This document shows, piece by piece, positions 1-10,112 of a DNA stretch of 64,000 bases (positions are counted from its first letter, which is position 1; each line of letters begins with the position of its first letter). The stretch covers positions 4,278,001 to 4,342,000 of the forward strand of contig NZ_CP067396.1 in assembly GCF_023617245.1 (NCBI RefSeq), given 5' to 3'. The notes beneath the pieces are model-generated. The model was not told the DNA's origin, made no database searches, and saw only the letters and a list, made by a program, of their open reading frames with translations. The DNA is from Lysobacter enzymogenes (GTDB taxonomy: Bacteria > Pseudomonadota > Gammaproteobacteria > Xanthomonadales > Xanthomonadaceae). The translations under genes were made by a program, and so were the position numbers.

Positions 1-25
1 ACTTCTCTGCGCTCACTTCTCGCCT

Positions 26-706
26 TCAATGCCGGCCGATCAGATACTCGGCCAGCGCCAGATCCGCCGGCGTGGTGACCTTGAGATTGTCCTCGCGCCC
101 TTCCACCAGCCAGGGCTGGACGCCGCTGCGCTCCATCGCCGAGGCTTCGTCGGTGACGGCGACGCCGGCGCGGGCGGCCTCGGCCAGCGCCGCGGTCAGC
201 GCGCCGCGGCGGAACGCCTGCGGGGTGAACGCGCGCCACAGGCCTTCGCGCGGCTCGGTGCCGACGATGCGGCCGCGGCCGGCGCGCTTGAGCGTGTCGC
301 GCAGCGGCGCGCCGAGGATGGCGCCGTCGGGCGCGGCCTCGGCGGCGGCGATCAGCCGGCCGATGTCCTCGCCGCGCAGGTTCGGGCGCGCGGCGTCGTG
401 GACCAGCACCAGGGCGTCCTCGCCGACCTGCGGCGGCAGCGCACGCAGCGCCGCCAGCACCGAGTCGGCGCGCTCGTTGCCGCCGGTGCAGCGCAGCACC
501 GGCTTGCCGAGCAGTTCGCTCCAGCCCGGCCACAATTCGTCGCCGGCCGACAGCGCGACCATCGCCCCGGCCACGCGCGGGTGCGCGAGCAGCGCGGTCA
601 GCGCATGTTCGATCAGCGGCTTGCCGGCGATGCGCAGGTACTGCTTCGGGGTGTCGCCGCCGAAGCGTTGGCCGCGGCCGGCGGCGGGGAGGACGGCCCA
701 GATCAT
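26..706 (-). CDS. ispD: 2-C-methyl-D-erythritol 4-phosphate cytidylyltransferase
   Basis: Transfers CMP from CTP to MEP in the non-mevalonate isoprenoid pathway (cytosolic). The 226-residue protein opens with the nucleotidyltransferase loop AAGRGQRFGGDTPKQY near residues 7-22 and has LVHDAARPN and the C-terminal DNLKVTTPADLALAE, all IspD signatures; the length is normal for the family. The open frame runs on upstream, but homology begins at MIWAVLPAAG, so the ATG at 706 is chosen. It follows ftsB on the same strand, the usual gammaproteobacterial order; ispF would be expected next, beyond the left edge. A 292-bp gap with repeats separates it from ftsB, so it may have its own promoter. Confidence 0.95.
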   Translation of the reverse strand: MIWAVLPAAGRGQRFGGDTPKQYLRIAGKPLIEHALTALLAHPRVAGAMVALSAGDELWPGWSELLGKPVLRCTGGNERADSVLAALRALPPQVGEDALVLVHDAARPNLRGEDIGRLIAAAEAAPDGAILGAPLRDTLKRAGRGRIVGTEPREGLWRAFTPQAFRRGALTAALAEAARAGVAVTDEASAMERSGVQPWLVEGREDNLKVTTPADLALAEYLIGRH

Positions 707-762
707 GCGGTGCTCATCGCGTGGTATCGAAGCCCGGGCCGCCGACGGCGCGTGCGCGTCGC

Positions 763-818
763 GGAAGCGAAAGCGAAAGCGAAAGCGAAATGGATTCCGG
801 CGTTCGCCGGAATGACGG
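763..818. repeat. GAAAGC hexamer tract joined to a REP-like hairpin
   Basis: Within the ispD-ftsB gap (707-998) a run of GAAAGC hexamers (about 763-790) abuts a palindrome whose arms are ATTCCGGCG and CGCCGGAAT, followed by GACGG. The same hairpin, flanked by CCCATTTT, occurs as inverted pairs at 54714-54840 and 57152-57258, so this is a single copy of a dispersed REP-type element. The rest of the gap (819-998) shows only irregular GATCGCC-like repeats and no gene. Confidence 0.7.
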
Positions 819-998
819 AGTGTCGGATCGCCGCATCGGGGTATGGGATCGCCACGACCGAGCGTGCAATCGCCGCGACGAGGGATCGAACCGCCGCCTC
901 GGATCGCGGACCGCAACGGCGCGCCGCGCGATCGCGACGCTGGAACGCGGCATCGCGACGAGCGGGCCAGGCAGCGCAGCGACGGCGCGCCGCCCGGC

Positions 999-1481
999 TC
1001 AATGCTGCACCGGCGCCGGCATCGGATGCGGTTCGGGCGTCGACGGCGGGACCTCGGTCGGCGGCTCGTCGACCTGCTCTTCCAGCGACGGCTCCTCGTC
1101 GGCCGCATCCTGGCCCGCGGCGGCGCCGTTCTGCACCGCGTTGACCGCGGCCGCGGCGTTCGGGCCCGGCGGCTGCGGCCTGGCCTCGACCACGCGATAG
1201 AAGGTCTCGCCGGGCTTGATCATGCCCAGCTCGCTGCGCGCGCGCTCCTCCACCGCCGCCTCGCCGGACTTGAGGTCCTCGACTTCGGCGGCGAGCGCGT
1301 CGTTGCGTTGCTGCAGCCCCTGGTTCTCGCGGGTCTGCCCGTCGACCTGGGCCTGCAGCGCGGCGACGCTGCCGCCGCCTCCGCCGCCGGCCCACCACAG
1401 CCGGTACTGCAACGCGGCCAGCAGCGCCAGCAGCGCCAGCGCCACCACGCCCAGCCACGCCTTGCGCGACTTCTCGGCCAT
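999..1481 (-). CDS. ftsB: Cell division protein FtsB
   Basis: Bitopic inner-membrane septum protein that joins FtsL and FtsQ in the divisome. The 160-residue product has a short cytoplasmic start, one transmembrane helix (about residues 9-28), a coiled-coil stretch (about 38-75) and the FtsB-like ARSELGMIKPGETFYRVVE. The C-terminal tail after residue 100 is long, acidic and proline/alanine-rich, making it longer than the ~100 residues of E. coli FtsB; this is common in xanthomonads. It lies 21 bp downstream of eno, probably in one transcript. Confidence 0.92.
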   Translation of the reverse strand: MAEKSRKAWLGVVALALLALLAALQYRLWWAGGGGGGSVAALQAQVDGQTRENQGLQQRNDALAAEVEDLKSGEAAVEERARSELGMIKPGETFYRVVEARPQPPGPNAAAAVNAVQNGAAAGQDAADEEPSLEEQVDEPPTEVPPSTPEPHPMPAPVQH

Positions 1482-1502
1482 ACCGGTTCCGTCGGCCGCG
1501 CC

Positions 1503-2789
1503 TTAGCGGCGCAGCGAGACGAACGCGTCGCGGCCGGCGTAGCGCGCCGCCGAGCCCAGTTGCTCTTCGATGCGCAGCAGCTGGTTGTACTTGGCCACGC
1601 GGTCGCTGCGGCACAGCGAGCCGGTCTTGATCTGGGTCGCGGTGGTGGCGACCGAGATGTCGGCGATGGTGGTGTCCTCGGTTTCGCCGGAACGGTGCGA
1701 GACCACCGCGGCGTACTTGGCGCGGTCGGCCATGGCGATGGCTGCCAGGGTCTCGGTCAGGGTGCCGATCTGGTTGACCTTGATCAGGATCGCGTTGGCC
1801 ACGCCCTTGTCGATGCCCTCGGCGAAGATCTTCGGGTTGGTCACGAACAGGTCGTCGCCGACCAGCTGCACCTTGTTGCCGATCTTGTCGGTCAGCAGCT
1901 TCCAGCCGTTCCAGTCGTCTTCGGCCATGCCGTCTTCGATGGTCACGATCGGGTACTGCGCGGCCCAGTTGGCGAGGAAGTCGACGAACTGCTCGCTGGT
2001 CAGGCGCTTGCCTTCGCCGACCAGGTGGTACTTGCCGTTGTCGTAGAACTCGGTGGAGGCCACGTCCAGGCCCAGCAGGATGTCTTCGCCGGCCTTGTAA
2101 CCGGCCTTGCCGATCGCTTCCAGGATGGTTTCCAGCGCCTCTTCATTGCTGCGCAGGTCCGGGGCGAAACCGCCCTCGTCGCCGACCGCGGTGCTCAGGC
2201 CGCGGCCCTTGAGCACAGACTTGAGCGCGTGGAACACCTCGGCGCCGGCGCGCAGTGCCTCGGCGAAGTTCGCCACGCCGACCGGCAGGATCATGAATTC
2301 CTGCAGGTCGACGTTGTTGTCGGCGTGGGCGCCGCCGTTGATGATGTTCATCATCGGCACCGGCAGCACCGGCGCGCGGTCGCCGGCGAGGTACTTCCAC
2401 AGCGGCAGCTTCTTGCTCGCCGCCACCGCATGGGCGTTGGCCAGCGACACGCCGAGCAGCGCGTTGGCGCCCAGGCGGCCTTTGTTCTCGGTGCCGTCCA
2501 GATCGATCATGCGCTTGTCCAGCGCGGCCTGGTCGGTCGCGTCCAGGCCCTTGAGCGCCTGGGCGATGGTGGTGTTGACGTTCTCCACCGCCTTGCGCAC
2601 GCCCTTGCCCAGGTAACGGGTCTTGTCGCCGTCGCGCAGTTCCACGGCTTCCTTGCTGCCGGTGGAGGCGCCGGACGGGACCATCGCGCGGCCGAAGCTG
2701 CCGTCGGCCAGGGTCACTTCGGCTTCCAGGGTCGGGTTGCCGCGGCTGTCGAGGATTTCGCGGGCGTGGATCTGGGTGATCGAGGTCAT
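1503..2789 (-). CDS. eno: Enolase (phosphopyruvate hydratase)
   Basis: Interconverts 2-phosphoglycerate and phosphoenolpyruvate in glycolysis; in many bacteria it is also part of the RNA degradosome. The 428-residue protein shows the family start (IHAREILDSRGNPTLE), the substrate loop SGASTGSKEA, metal ligands in LGLDVASTE and TIEDGMAEDDW, and the signature ILIKVNQIGTLTET followed by SHRSGETEDT. The frame is open further upstream, but the ATG at 2789 matches the normal enolase start. It stands between the helix-hairpin-helix gene and ftsB in the conserved kdsA-eno-ftsB-ispD order. Confidence 0.98.
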   Translation of the reverse strand: MTSITQIHAREILDSRGNPTLEAEVTLADGSFGRAMVPSGASTGSKEAVELRDGDKTRYLGKGVRKAVENVNTTIAQALKGLDATDQAALDKRMIDLDGTENKGRLGANALLGVSLANAHAVAASKKLPLWKYLAGDRAPVLPVPMMNIINGGAHADNNVDLQEFMILPVGVANFAEALRAGAEVFHALKSVLKGRGLSTAVGDEGGFAPDLRSNEEALETILEAIGKAGYKAGEDILLGLDVASTEFYDNGKYHLVGEGKRLTSEQFVDFLANWAAQYPIVTIEDGMAEDDWNGWKLLTDKIGNKVQLVGDDLFVTNPKIFAEGIDKGVANAILIKVNQIGTLTETLAAIAMADRAKYAAVVSHRSGETEDTTIADISVATTATQIKTGSLCRSDRVAKYNQLLRIEEQLGSAARYAGRDAFVSLRR

Positions 2790-2799
2790 GTCGGAGGGG

Positions 2800-3057
2800 T
2801 CAGCGAGGGTGGGAAGTGGGAAGAGTCGAGGAGCGGGCCAGGCCAACGATAGCCGAGATCGCGGCGCGCGCCTGCGGGCTGTTGCCCCAGCAACTGGCGC
2901 GCAGCATACCGGCGACGTCGGCGCAGATGCGCGCCGGGTCGGCCCCGGCGAGCGCGTTCAGCGAGCCGTAGCCCGCCTGCTCCAGGCGCGCGATCACGGT
3001 TTCGCCGACGCCCTTGAGGGCGAGCAGGCGCTGGCGTTCGGATTCGGAAAAGGCCAT
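2800..3057 (-). CDS. Helix-hairpin-helix domain protein
   Basis: An 85-residue protein when started at MAFSESERQR (ATG at 3057). It carries a helix-hairpin-helix motif, LLALKGVGETVIARLEQAGY, of the kind that binds DNA backbone non-specifically; the second half is helical with one Cys-Trp pair. Similar small genes lie between kdsA and eno in xanthomonads, sometimes labelled pathogenicity-locus related, but no role can be read from the sequence. It ends 10 bp before the eno start codon, so the two are probably cotranscribed. Confidence 0.75.
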   Translation of the reverse strand: MAFSESERQRLLALKGVGETVIARLEQAGYGSLNALAGADPARICADVAGMLRASCWGNSPQARAAISAIVGLARSSTLPTSHPR

Positions 3058-3186
3058 CGGCGCCGGCTCAGGCGCGTCGCCGCGCGCGCGGGCGGCGGCT
3101 GCAATGGCGGGAAACACTGAAAATCGCGACCGCGGCATGGGCCGCGGCCGCTTCGGCGGTCGGATCGGGCCGCGCTGGGTCGGGCA

Positions 3187-4020
3187 TCAGAAATCCTGCT
3201 CCAGGAACCCGTTCTTTTTGGTGATCCGGTCGAGCTCGACCAAGGTCTCCAGCAGGCCGCGCATCTTCGGCAGCGGCACCGCGTTGGGGCCGTCGGACAG
3301 CGCTTCTTCGGGTTTCGGGTGGGTTTCCATGAACACGCCCGACACGCCGACCGCGATCGCCGCGCGCGCCAGCACCGGCACGAACTCGCGCTGGCCGCCG
3401 GACTTGCCGTCCATGCCGCCGGGCAGCTGCACCGAATGGGTCGCGTCGAACACCACCGGGCAGCCGGTGTCGCGCATCACGCTCAGCGAGCGCATGTCGC
3501 TGACCAGGTTGTTGTAGCCGAAGCTGGCGCCGCGCTCGCAGGCCATGATCGCCTCGTTGCCGGTGGCCTTGGCCTTGGCGGTGACGTGCTTCATCTCCCA
3601 CGGCGAGAGGAACTGGCCCTTCTTGATGTTGACCGGCTTGCCGGCGCGCGCCACGTTCTGGATGAAGTCGGTCTGCCGGCACAGGAACGCCGGGGTCTGC
3701 AGCACGTCGACGACCGAGGCGACTTCGGCCATCGGCGTGTATTCGTGCACGTCGGTCAGCACCGGCACGCCGATCTGGCGCTTGACCTCGGCCAGCACCT
3801 TCAAGCCTTCCTCCAGGCCCGGGCCGCGGAAGCTCGTCGCCGAGGTGCGGTTGGCCTTGTCGAAGCTGGACTTGAAGATGAAGGGAATGCCGAGCGCGGA
3901 GGTGATCTCCTTGAGCTGGCCGGCGACGTCGAGCTGCAACTGCATCGATTCGATCACGCAGGGGCCGGCGATCAGGAAGAAAGGCTGGTCCAGGCCGACA
4001 TCGAAGCCGCAGAGTTTCAT
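3187..4020 (-). CDS. kdsA: 3-deoxy-8-phosphooctulonate synthase (Kdo-8-P synthase)
   Basis: Condenses phosphoenolpyruvate with arabinose 5-phosphate to Kdo 8-phosphate for lipopolysaccharide inner core synthesis. The 277-residue product shows LIAGPCVIES near residues 15-24, FKSSFDKANRTS, VLTDVHEY, KKGQFLSPWEM and VVFDATHSVQLPGG, all KdsA signatures. Start is the ATG at 4020, where homology begins. It is 106 bp downstream of the small membrane gene that follows pyrG and 129 bp upstream of the helix-hairpin-helix gene; pyrG-kdsA-eno order is conserved in the gammaproteobacteria. Confidence 0.97.
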   Translation of the reverse strand: MKLCGFDVGLDQPFFLIAGPCVIESMQLQLDVAGQLKEITSALGIPFIFKSSFDKANRTSATSFRGPGLEEGLKVLAEVKRQIGVPVLTDVHEYTPMAEVASVVDVLQTPAFLCRQTDFIQNVARAGKPVNIKKGQFLSPWEMKHVTAKAKATGNEAIMACERGASFGYNNLVSDMRSLSVMRDTGCPVVFDATHSVQLPGGMDGKSGGQREFVPVLARAAIAVGVSGVFMETHPKPEEALSDGPNAVPLPKMRGLLETLVELDRITKKNGFLEQDF

Positions 4021-4126
4021 CGCTTGTTTCCTAGGTTCATGGTTGCGCGCTCGCGCGTGCGCGGGGGACGTCGGGGTCCGACTGCCATCCAATGGGTACT
4101 GCCAGCGGCCGGCACAAGCATCGAGG

Positions 4127-4434
4127 TCATGGCCGCGGCTTGCCGGCGCGCTGCGCGCGCGCGACCCCGGCCAGCCACATCGCCGCGCCGATCAGCGCCA
4201 GCGGCACCGCGATGCAGGCGACGACCAGCGCCAGCGGGAAGAACACCGTGCCGTAATTGTCCAGGCCATCGCCGAGGATGAGCTGGTACGCCACCAGTCC
4301 GGCCAGCAGCACGCCCAGGGCGAGCAGCATCAGCCACTTGCCGGCGCTGCGCGCGCCGTCGCGGGCAGGCCGGCCCGACGCCGCAGCGGCCTGCGCGGTC
4401 TCCGCCGGATCGGACGAGCCGGGCGGAGGAGGTT

Positions 4435-4438
<4 letters not shown>
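4127..4438 (-). CDS. Small two-helix membrane protein, translationally coupled to pyrG
   Basis: A 103-residue frame beginning with TTG at 4438 that overlaps the pyrG stop codon as TTGA. It has a hydrophilic Pro/Ala-rich start and two hydrophobic segments (about residues 34-54 and 64-92: WLMLLALGVLLAGLVAYQLI and FFPLALVVACIAVPLALIGA) followed by a basic tail. The coincidence of the TTG with the pyrG stop, the clear membrane character and the lack of another upstream start in frame support it. Role unknown. Both start choice and expression are inference. Confidence 0.6.
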
Positions 4439-6093
<1,655 letters not shown>

Positions 6094-6330
6094 GGATTTT
6101 GCAGCCGCTGGAAAGCCGCAGTTTACAGGTTGGCGCGTGAACCCGCGACTGCTTGACACCGGCGCGGGCCGTGGTGAAGCCGCGCAAAGCCTTGCACGGC
6201 AAGGGTTTGCGCGGGTTCCGCGAATCCGGGCGGAATCGGTGCGGCGCAGCATCGGCCGCAATCGGCCGGTCGCGGCGGCCCGCGCCGAAGGTCGGCTCCG
6301 GCGCCCGGACGATGTCCCGGCGGCGCAGCC

Positions 6331-6753
6331 TCAAGCGGTCTTGGCGGCGGGTTTCGGCCACGCCCGCCAGGACAGGCGGCAGCCCTGCACGATTCCGACC
6401 GCCAGCGCCATGGCCGCCCACAGGAACAAGGTCAGGCCGTCCACCAGGTCGAGCACGTCGAGATTCCCGGCGATCGTATCGGCCACATCGCCGCTGATCC
6501 CCAGGTACATCTCCCAACCGACCGCCAGCAACAGCAGCGCCGGGACCAGGAACAGGTAGCGGCGCGCCACCGCGCCCGCGCAGACGCCGGTCGGCAGCAA
6601 GAGCAGCAGCAGCGTCGTCGCGGCGAACAGACCGCCGCCGCTGAACGGTCCGTCCCATCCGGACAGCAGGGCCGCCAGCGTGAGCTGCATGCCCACGGCC
6701 TGGATCGCCAGGCCGGCCAACGCGCCTGCGACCGCGAAGATTGCGTTCTTCAT
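6331..6753 (-). CDS. Hypothetical four-helix membrane protein
   Basis: A 140-residue integral membrane protein starting at the ATG at 6753, preceded by a good ribosome-binding site (GGAGGGTGGG). Four hydrophobic stretches are visible: about 4-28, 38-55, 60-80 and 103-122. The segment RYLFLVPALLLLAVGW is closely echoed by RYLLVPALLLSTVGW in the protein at 8128-8538, and their C-terminal helices are also alike, so the two are probably paralogues. I cannot assign a function. Confidence 0.7.
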   Translation of the reverse strand: MKNAIFAVAGALAGLAIQAVGMQLTLAALLSGWDGPFSGGGLFAATTLLLLLLPTGVCAGAVARRYLFLVPALLLLAVGWEMYLGISGDVADTIAGNLDVLDLVDGLTLFLWAAMALAVGIVQGCRLSWRAWPKPAAKTA

Positions 6754-6922
6754 CCCACCCTCCCCGATCCGTCGAGACGGCCCGATCGTAGGCCGGCGCG
6801 TCGTCTCGCGGTGGGCGCTGTGGCAAGCGCCGCTCAAGTAGCCCCAGCCTCATCCCCAAGGTCGAGGATTCCGCTACCGGCGCCCGGCCGAGCCGGCCGA
6901 CGAGCGCCGCGGATGCGACGGC

Positions 6923-7309
6923 TCAGGCCAGCGCCGCGCCCTTGTCCGCGAGCAACTCGCGCAGGATCGAGCGGTGGCAATGCGATTCGTCCTCGCAATA
7001 ACAGCCCACCGAGAAATCGCTGCCGTGCGACATCGCCGCGAGCAGCTCCAGCGCGTGCTGCGCGTCGTGCCCCTTCATTTCGGCCTTGTACTTGCGCACG
7101 AACGCGTTCCACTGCGCCGGCGTCCGCGCGGCCTGGGCCTGCTTCATCGTCTCCAGGCTCGGCGCGAGGGTCGGAAACCACACGTCGTACCAATCCTGTT
7201 TCGCGAATTCCGACTTGGGCACGCCGCGCGGCGGACGCCGCACGGTGCCGATGCGCAAGCCTTCGCGCGGGCCGCGCGCGGTGCCGAGTCGAACGATGCG
7301 GATCGCCAT
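6923..7309 (-). CDS. DUF488 family protein
   Basis: 128 residues, close to the length of the short DUF488 subfamily (YeaO-like). Supporting motifs are IRIVRLGTAR at the start, the aromatic stretch DWYDVWFPTLAPS and the conserved Cys/His cluster GCYCEDESHCHRSILRELL near residues 102-120. The biochemical role of the family is not established; the conserved cysteines and histidines suggest metal or redox chemistry. It lies 43 bp downstream of the phosphodiester-glycosidase-like gene on the same strand. Confidence 0.8.
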   Translation of the reverse strand: MAIRIVRLGTARGPREGLRIGTVRRPPRGVPKSEFAKQDWYDVWFPTLAPSLETMKQAQAARTPAQWNAFVRKYKAEMKGHDAQHALELLAAMSHGSDFSVGCYCEDESHCHRSILRELLADKGAALA

Positions 7310-7352
7310 GAAGGACTCCTGTCGCGGCGCCTCGGCGCCGCCGTGGATCGGA

Positions 7353-8072
7353 TCACTCCAGCGGTTCGGTGACCGCCAGGATCGGCCCGAGCTTGCCGCG
7401 CCGGTCGGCGCGCTTCAACTGCGGCGCATACAGCGACGACAGCGTGCCGTCCAGGTACAGCGCGTCCTGGCAACCCAGTTCCTCGCGGAAATAGCGCGCG
7501 AATTCGTACAGGCTGACCTTGTCGTCGCTGACCGCCCAGATCACTTCGTCGCCCTTCACCCCGACGCCGTTGCGCCGGTGGCGCGAGCGCGACTGCGGAT
7601 CCAGCGCCGGATGGATGCGTCCGCCCGCGACCAGCAACGGGCCCGACTGGGTCGCCAGCCGCGCGCCGTCGGCGAAACCGGGATAGCGCGAGGCTTCGAT
7701 CACCCGCGGTTTGCCGTCGCGGTCGAGCAGGAACACGCCGTTGGGCTTGAGATAGAAATTGCCCTCGCCGTCGCGCAGGTTCAGCGGCGCGCGCTCGCGC
7801 CCGTCGGCGACGAACAGGCCGACCGGCGAATAGTCCGGCTCGAACATGCCCGCGTTCATCGCCAAGCGCAGGCGCTGGCCGCGCGCCCGCAGCCAGGCGT
7901 CGAGCGTCTTGAAACGGTGGAACGGGCGGCCGCGCTCGTCGTCCCAGTACAACGCCAGCGGCTGGCTGCGCGTGTCGACCCGCAGCACCGTGTAGCGCGG
8001 CTCGCGCGCGGCCGCGGGCAATCCGAGCAGCGAGGCCAGGGCGAGGCAGAAGCAGGCGGCGGCGCGGCGCAT
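7353..8072 (-). CDS. Secreted phosphodiester glycosidase family (NAGPA-like) protein
   Basis: 239 residues when started at the ATG at 8072, where a signal peptide is seen (MRRAAACFCLALASLLGLPAAA, cleavage near AAA-RE). The mature part carries LAMNAGMFEPDYSPVGLFV, NFYLKPNGVFLL, ATQSGPLLV and ALYLDGTLSSLY, the pattern of the NAGPA/DUF2233 fold that includes the mammalian enzyme removing N-acetylglucosamine from phosphodiesters. It would act in the periplasm or outside. Substrate cannot be told. Neighbouring genes are small and unrelated. Confidence 0.82.
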   Translation of the reverse strand: MRRAAACFCLALASLLGLPAAAREPRYTVLRVDTRSQPLALYWDDERGRPFHRFKTLDAWLRARGQRLRLAMNAGMFEPDYSPVGLFVADGRERAPLNLRDGEGNFYLKPNGVFLLDRDGKPRVIEASRYPGFADGARLATQSGPLLVAGGRIHPALDPQSRSRHRRNGVGVKGDEVIWAVSDDKVSLYEFARYFREELGCQDALYLDGTLSSLYAPQLKRADRRGKLGPILAVTEPLE

Positions 8073-8127
8073 CGAGCGGCATTCCAGGTGAGATTGGCAC
8101 CATCCTAGCCGCAGTAGCCACAAAGGC

Positions 8128-8538
8128 TCAGTTCCGCGCCGGCGCCACCCATTTCCATCGGCGCGCAAGCCGGTACCCCATTGAAATGCCCAACGCCAAG
8201 CATGCATTGCACCACAGCACCTGCGGCGCTCGTTCGATCACACCGCTCATGAACGTGCCGGTGCCGCCCTTGATCTCGGGCCACTGGAGCACATTGATCA
8301 GCAACAGCCATCCCACCGTGGACAGCAAAAGCGCCGGCACGAGCAGATAACGACCGGAAATCAAACCCGACATGAAACCGATCGCGGCGACGACCAACGT
8401 GAACACTCCCAGCGATCGCCATCCGAAGGTCTCGCCCTCGTCTATCGGCACCATCGACAGCACGGCCCACGACAAGCCGACCCAGACCAGCGCCAGCCCG
8501 ACCGCCACGCGCAATATCGCTATCACCATGATCTTCAT
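8128..8538 (-). CDS. Hypothetical four-helix membrane protein
   Basis: 136 residues from the ATG at 8538 (MKIMVIAILRVAV). Hydrophobic segments at about 2-24, 40-58, 62-80 and 104-120. It resembles the protein encoded at 6331-6753: the central helix (GRYLLVPALLLSTVGWLLLI) and the final helix ending in GYRLARRW match in order and spacing. It may be part of a small paralogous family. No function is recognised. Confidence 0.65.
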   Translation of the reverse strand: MKIMVIAILRVAVGLALVWVGLSWAVLSMVPIDEGETFGWRSLGVFTLVVAAIGFMSGLISGRYLLVPALLLSTVGWLLLINVLQWPEIKGGTGTFMSGVIERAPQVLWCNACLALGISMGYRLARRWKWVAPARN

Positions 8539-8756
8539 GACGAATCTGCCCGGATACCACCGGCCCGGCAGGCCGGTTCGACAGATCGATCCTAGCGCCG
8601 CGCCTGGCGCAACGAACTTCCGCGGCAAGCCGAAAAACAAAGTAGCGCCGATCGATACCAAGGGGATCGCCGCGCTCTCCGGCAGGAGCGAATCGCGCTT
8701 GAATCGCCTAGTCCGGCGTAACGTCGGCGCCCTCTTACGCTGGGCGCCGAAAAAGA

Positions 8757-8783
8757 AAACCCCGGCCGATCGGGCCGGGGTTT
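8757..8783. terminator. Rho-independent terminator (minus-strand gene at 8833)
   Basis: Arms AACCCCGGCC and GGCCGGGGTT around a short loop. On the minus strand the stem is followed by TTTTCTTTTT, which fits termination of the small secreted-protein gene just upstream. Confidence 0.85.
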
Positions 8784-8832
8784 ATGAATTTCACGGCGGC
8801 GGCGACCTTTCGACGCTGCCATAAGGACAGGC

Positions 8833-9060
8833 TTACTTGTTGCCCTCTTCCTCCGGCTCGACCCCGCGGTCGCCGGACTTCTGCCGCTTGTCGGCTTCGG
8901 CCTTCTTCTTGGCCTCGGCCTTCTTCGCGTCTTCGGCCTTCTTGGCCTCCTCGGACTTCGGGTCGGCCTGCGGACCCTGCTGAGCGAACGCGCTCGGCGC
9001 GACCAGCACGGCCAGGGCCGCGACCACGGCGGCGGGGAGCAGCAGCTTGCGGATCTTCAT
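8833..9060 (-). CDS. Small secreted Lys/Ala/Glu-rich protein
   Basis: 75 residues from the ATG at 9060, with a clear Sec signal peptide ending APSAFA-QQ near residue 26. The mature 49 residues are almost wholly charged (repeats such as EEAKKAEDAKKAEAKKKAEA) and probably form a lone helix or stay disordered. A terminator follows at 8757-8783, so it is a single-gene unit. Similar small charged periplasmic proteins occur in xanthomonads; their role is unknown to me. Confidence 0.75.
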   Translation of the reverse strand: MKIRKLLLPAAVVAALAVLVAPSAFAQQGPQADPKSEEAKKAEDAKKAEAKKKAEADKRQKSGDRGVEPEEEGNK

Positions 9061-9298
9061 GGCATACCTCCGAAAAGTGGAATGACCGGAACCTGGGCGG
9101 AAACCCGGCTCGCGGGCGCGCCGGGGCATCCCTGCCGCGACGTCGCGAACCCTAGCCCCGGCCGCCTCGCCAGGGGCTGAACGAACGGCCGCACGTGTCG
9201 CACGACTGCGGTAGACGATACAGGGGATGGGGGCGACGGGCCGGTTTTTCAATCGCCGCAGGCGCCCGCGGACCGCGCCGGCGGCGCCAAAAACGCGG

Positions 9299-9709
9299 TC
9301 AATAGCGCGCACCGAACATCCCGGTCACCGCCTGCATGGCCTGACGCCAGCGCGCCAGCAGCGCCTCGTCGGCCTGCTCGTCGAACTCGCGCACCGCCCG
9401 CAGCAGGCTGTCGATCCAGTACGGATACAGTTCCGGCCGCACCGGGGTGCGGCCGGCGCGCGCGTGCACGTCGGCCATCTGTTCGCTGGTGCGCTTCACC
9501 ACCGCGCTGCCGGCGGCGTAGAAGATCGCCACGCTGATGCCGCGGCGCAGGGCCAGGCGCTGCTTCTGGAAATCGGTGCGCGCGAACATCGGCGCCACGT
9601 CGGGATGGCTGGCCATGAAGATTTCGTAGAAGCGTTCGATGAAGCCCTTGCGGATGAGGCAGCGGCCGTAGCTCTGCTGCAGGTCGTAGTACTGGTCCTG
9701 GGCGGACAC
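9299..9709 (-). CDS. Single-domain globin
   Basis: 136 residues. The start is a GTG at 9709, chosen because AGGAGGG lies 5 bp upstream and the frame before it has no globin character. The sequence has the helical pattern of a bacterial globin: FYEIFMASHPDVAPMF (A/B-C region, with Phe and Pro as usual), and MADVHARAGRTPVRPELYPYW, where the His (about residue 82) fits the proximal haem ligand F8. Likely binds haem; oxygen, NO or redox sensing role cannot be decided. Transcribed divergently from parE. Confidence 0.8.
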   Translation of the reverse strand: MSAQDQYYDLQQSYGRCLIRKGFIERFYEIFMASHPDVAPMFARTDFQKQRLALRRGISVAIFYAAGSAVVKRTSEQMADVHARAGRTPVRPELYPYWIDSLLRAVREFDEQADEALLARWRQAMQAVTGMFGARY

Positions 9710-10112
9710 GATGCCCTCCTGTGGCGTGGGACTCGGACATGGGGTTGGGAACGGCGCGCAGGATGACAGCGCCCGCGCCGGCGCGGCTTGCGCCAGATCA
9801 AGCCGGCGGCGTGGCCGCGTCGTTGACCCGCGACCGCAACCTGCGCGCCCTGGAACGCCCGTCGCAGCCGCGGTCGCAACCGGCGAGACGGCGGCGGGCG
9901 TGAATGTGCGCCCGCGCCGGCCCGCGCGGCATCGCTTGACCCGGCCGCCCCCGGTCGCCATGCTCGCTGCGCCCCGCGCCCGGCCCCGCCGATGCGCCGC
10001 CGTCACCGGCCGATGGCAAGATGGCCGCCGTCGCCGGCCCGGCCCGCCCGCCGGCACCGCGCCGCCCCCGGCGCCGCCCCGGACGCCACTCCTTACTACT
10101 GACGCAGGTTTC
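9710..10112. other. Divergent intergenic region between globin gene and parE
   Basis: 403 bp of very GC-rich sequence. It must hold both promoters, but I see no convincing -35/-10 pair, operator palindrome or small gene. In-frame extension of parE into this stretch has no gyrase-like sequence and is not coding. Confidence 0.5.

Noticed and set aside
843..2852. A 669-codon plus-strand frame across ftsB and eno
   Set aside because: Antisense shadow of two unmistakable minus-strand genes; no homology-like features.
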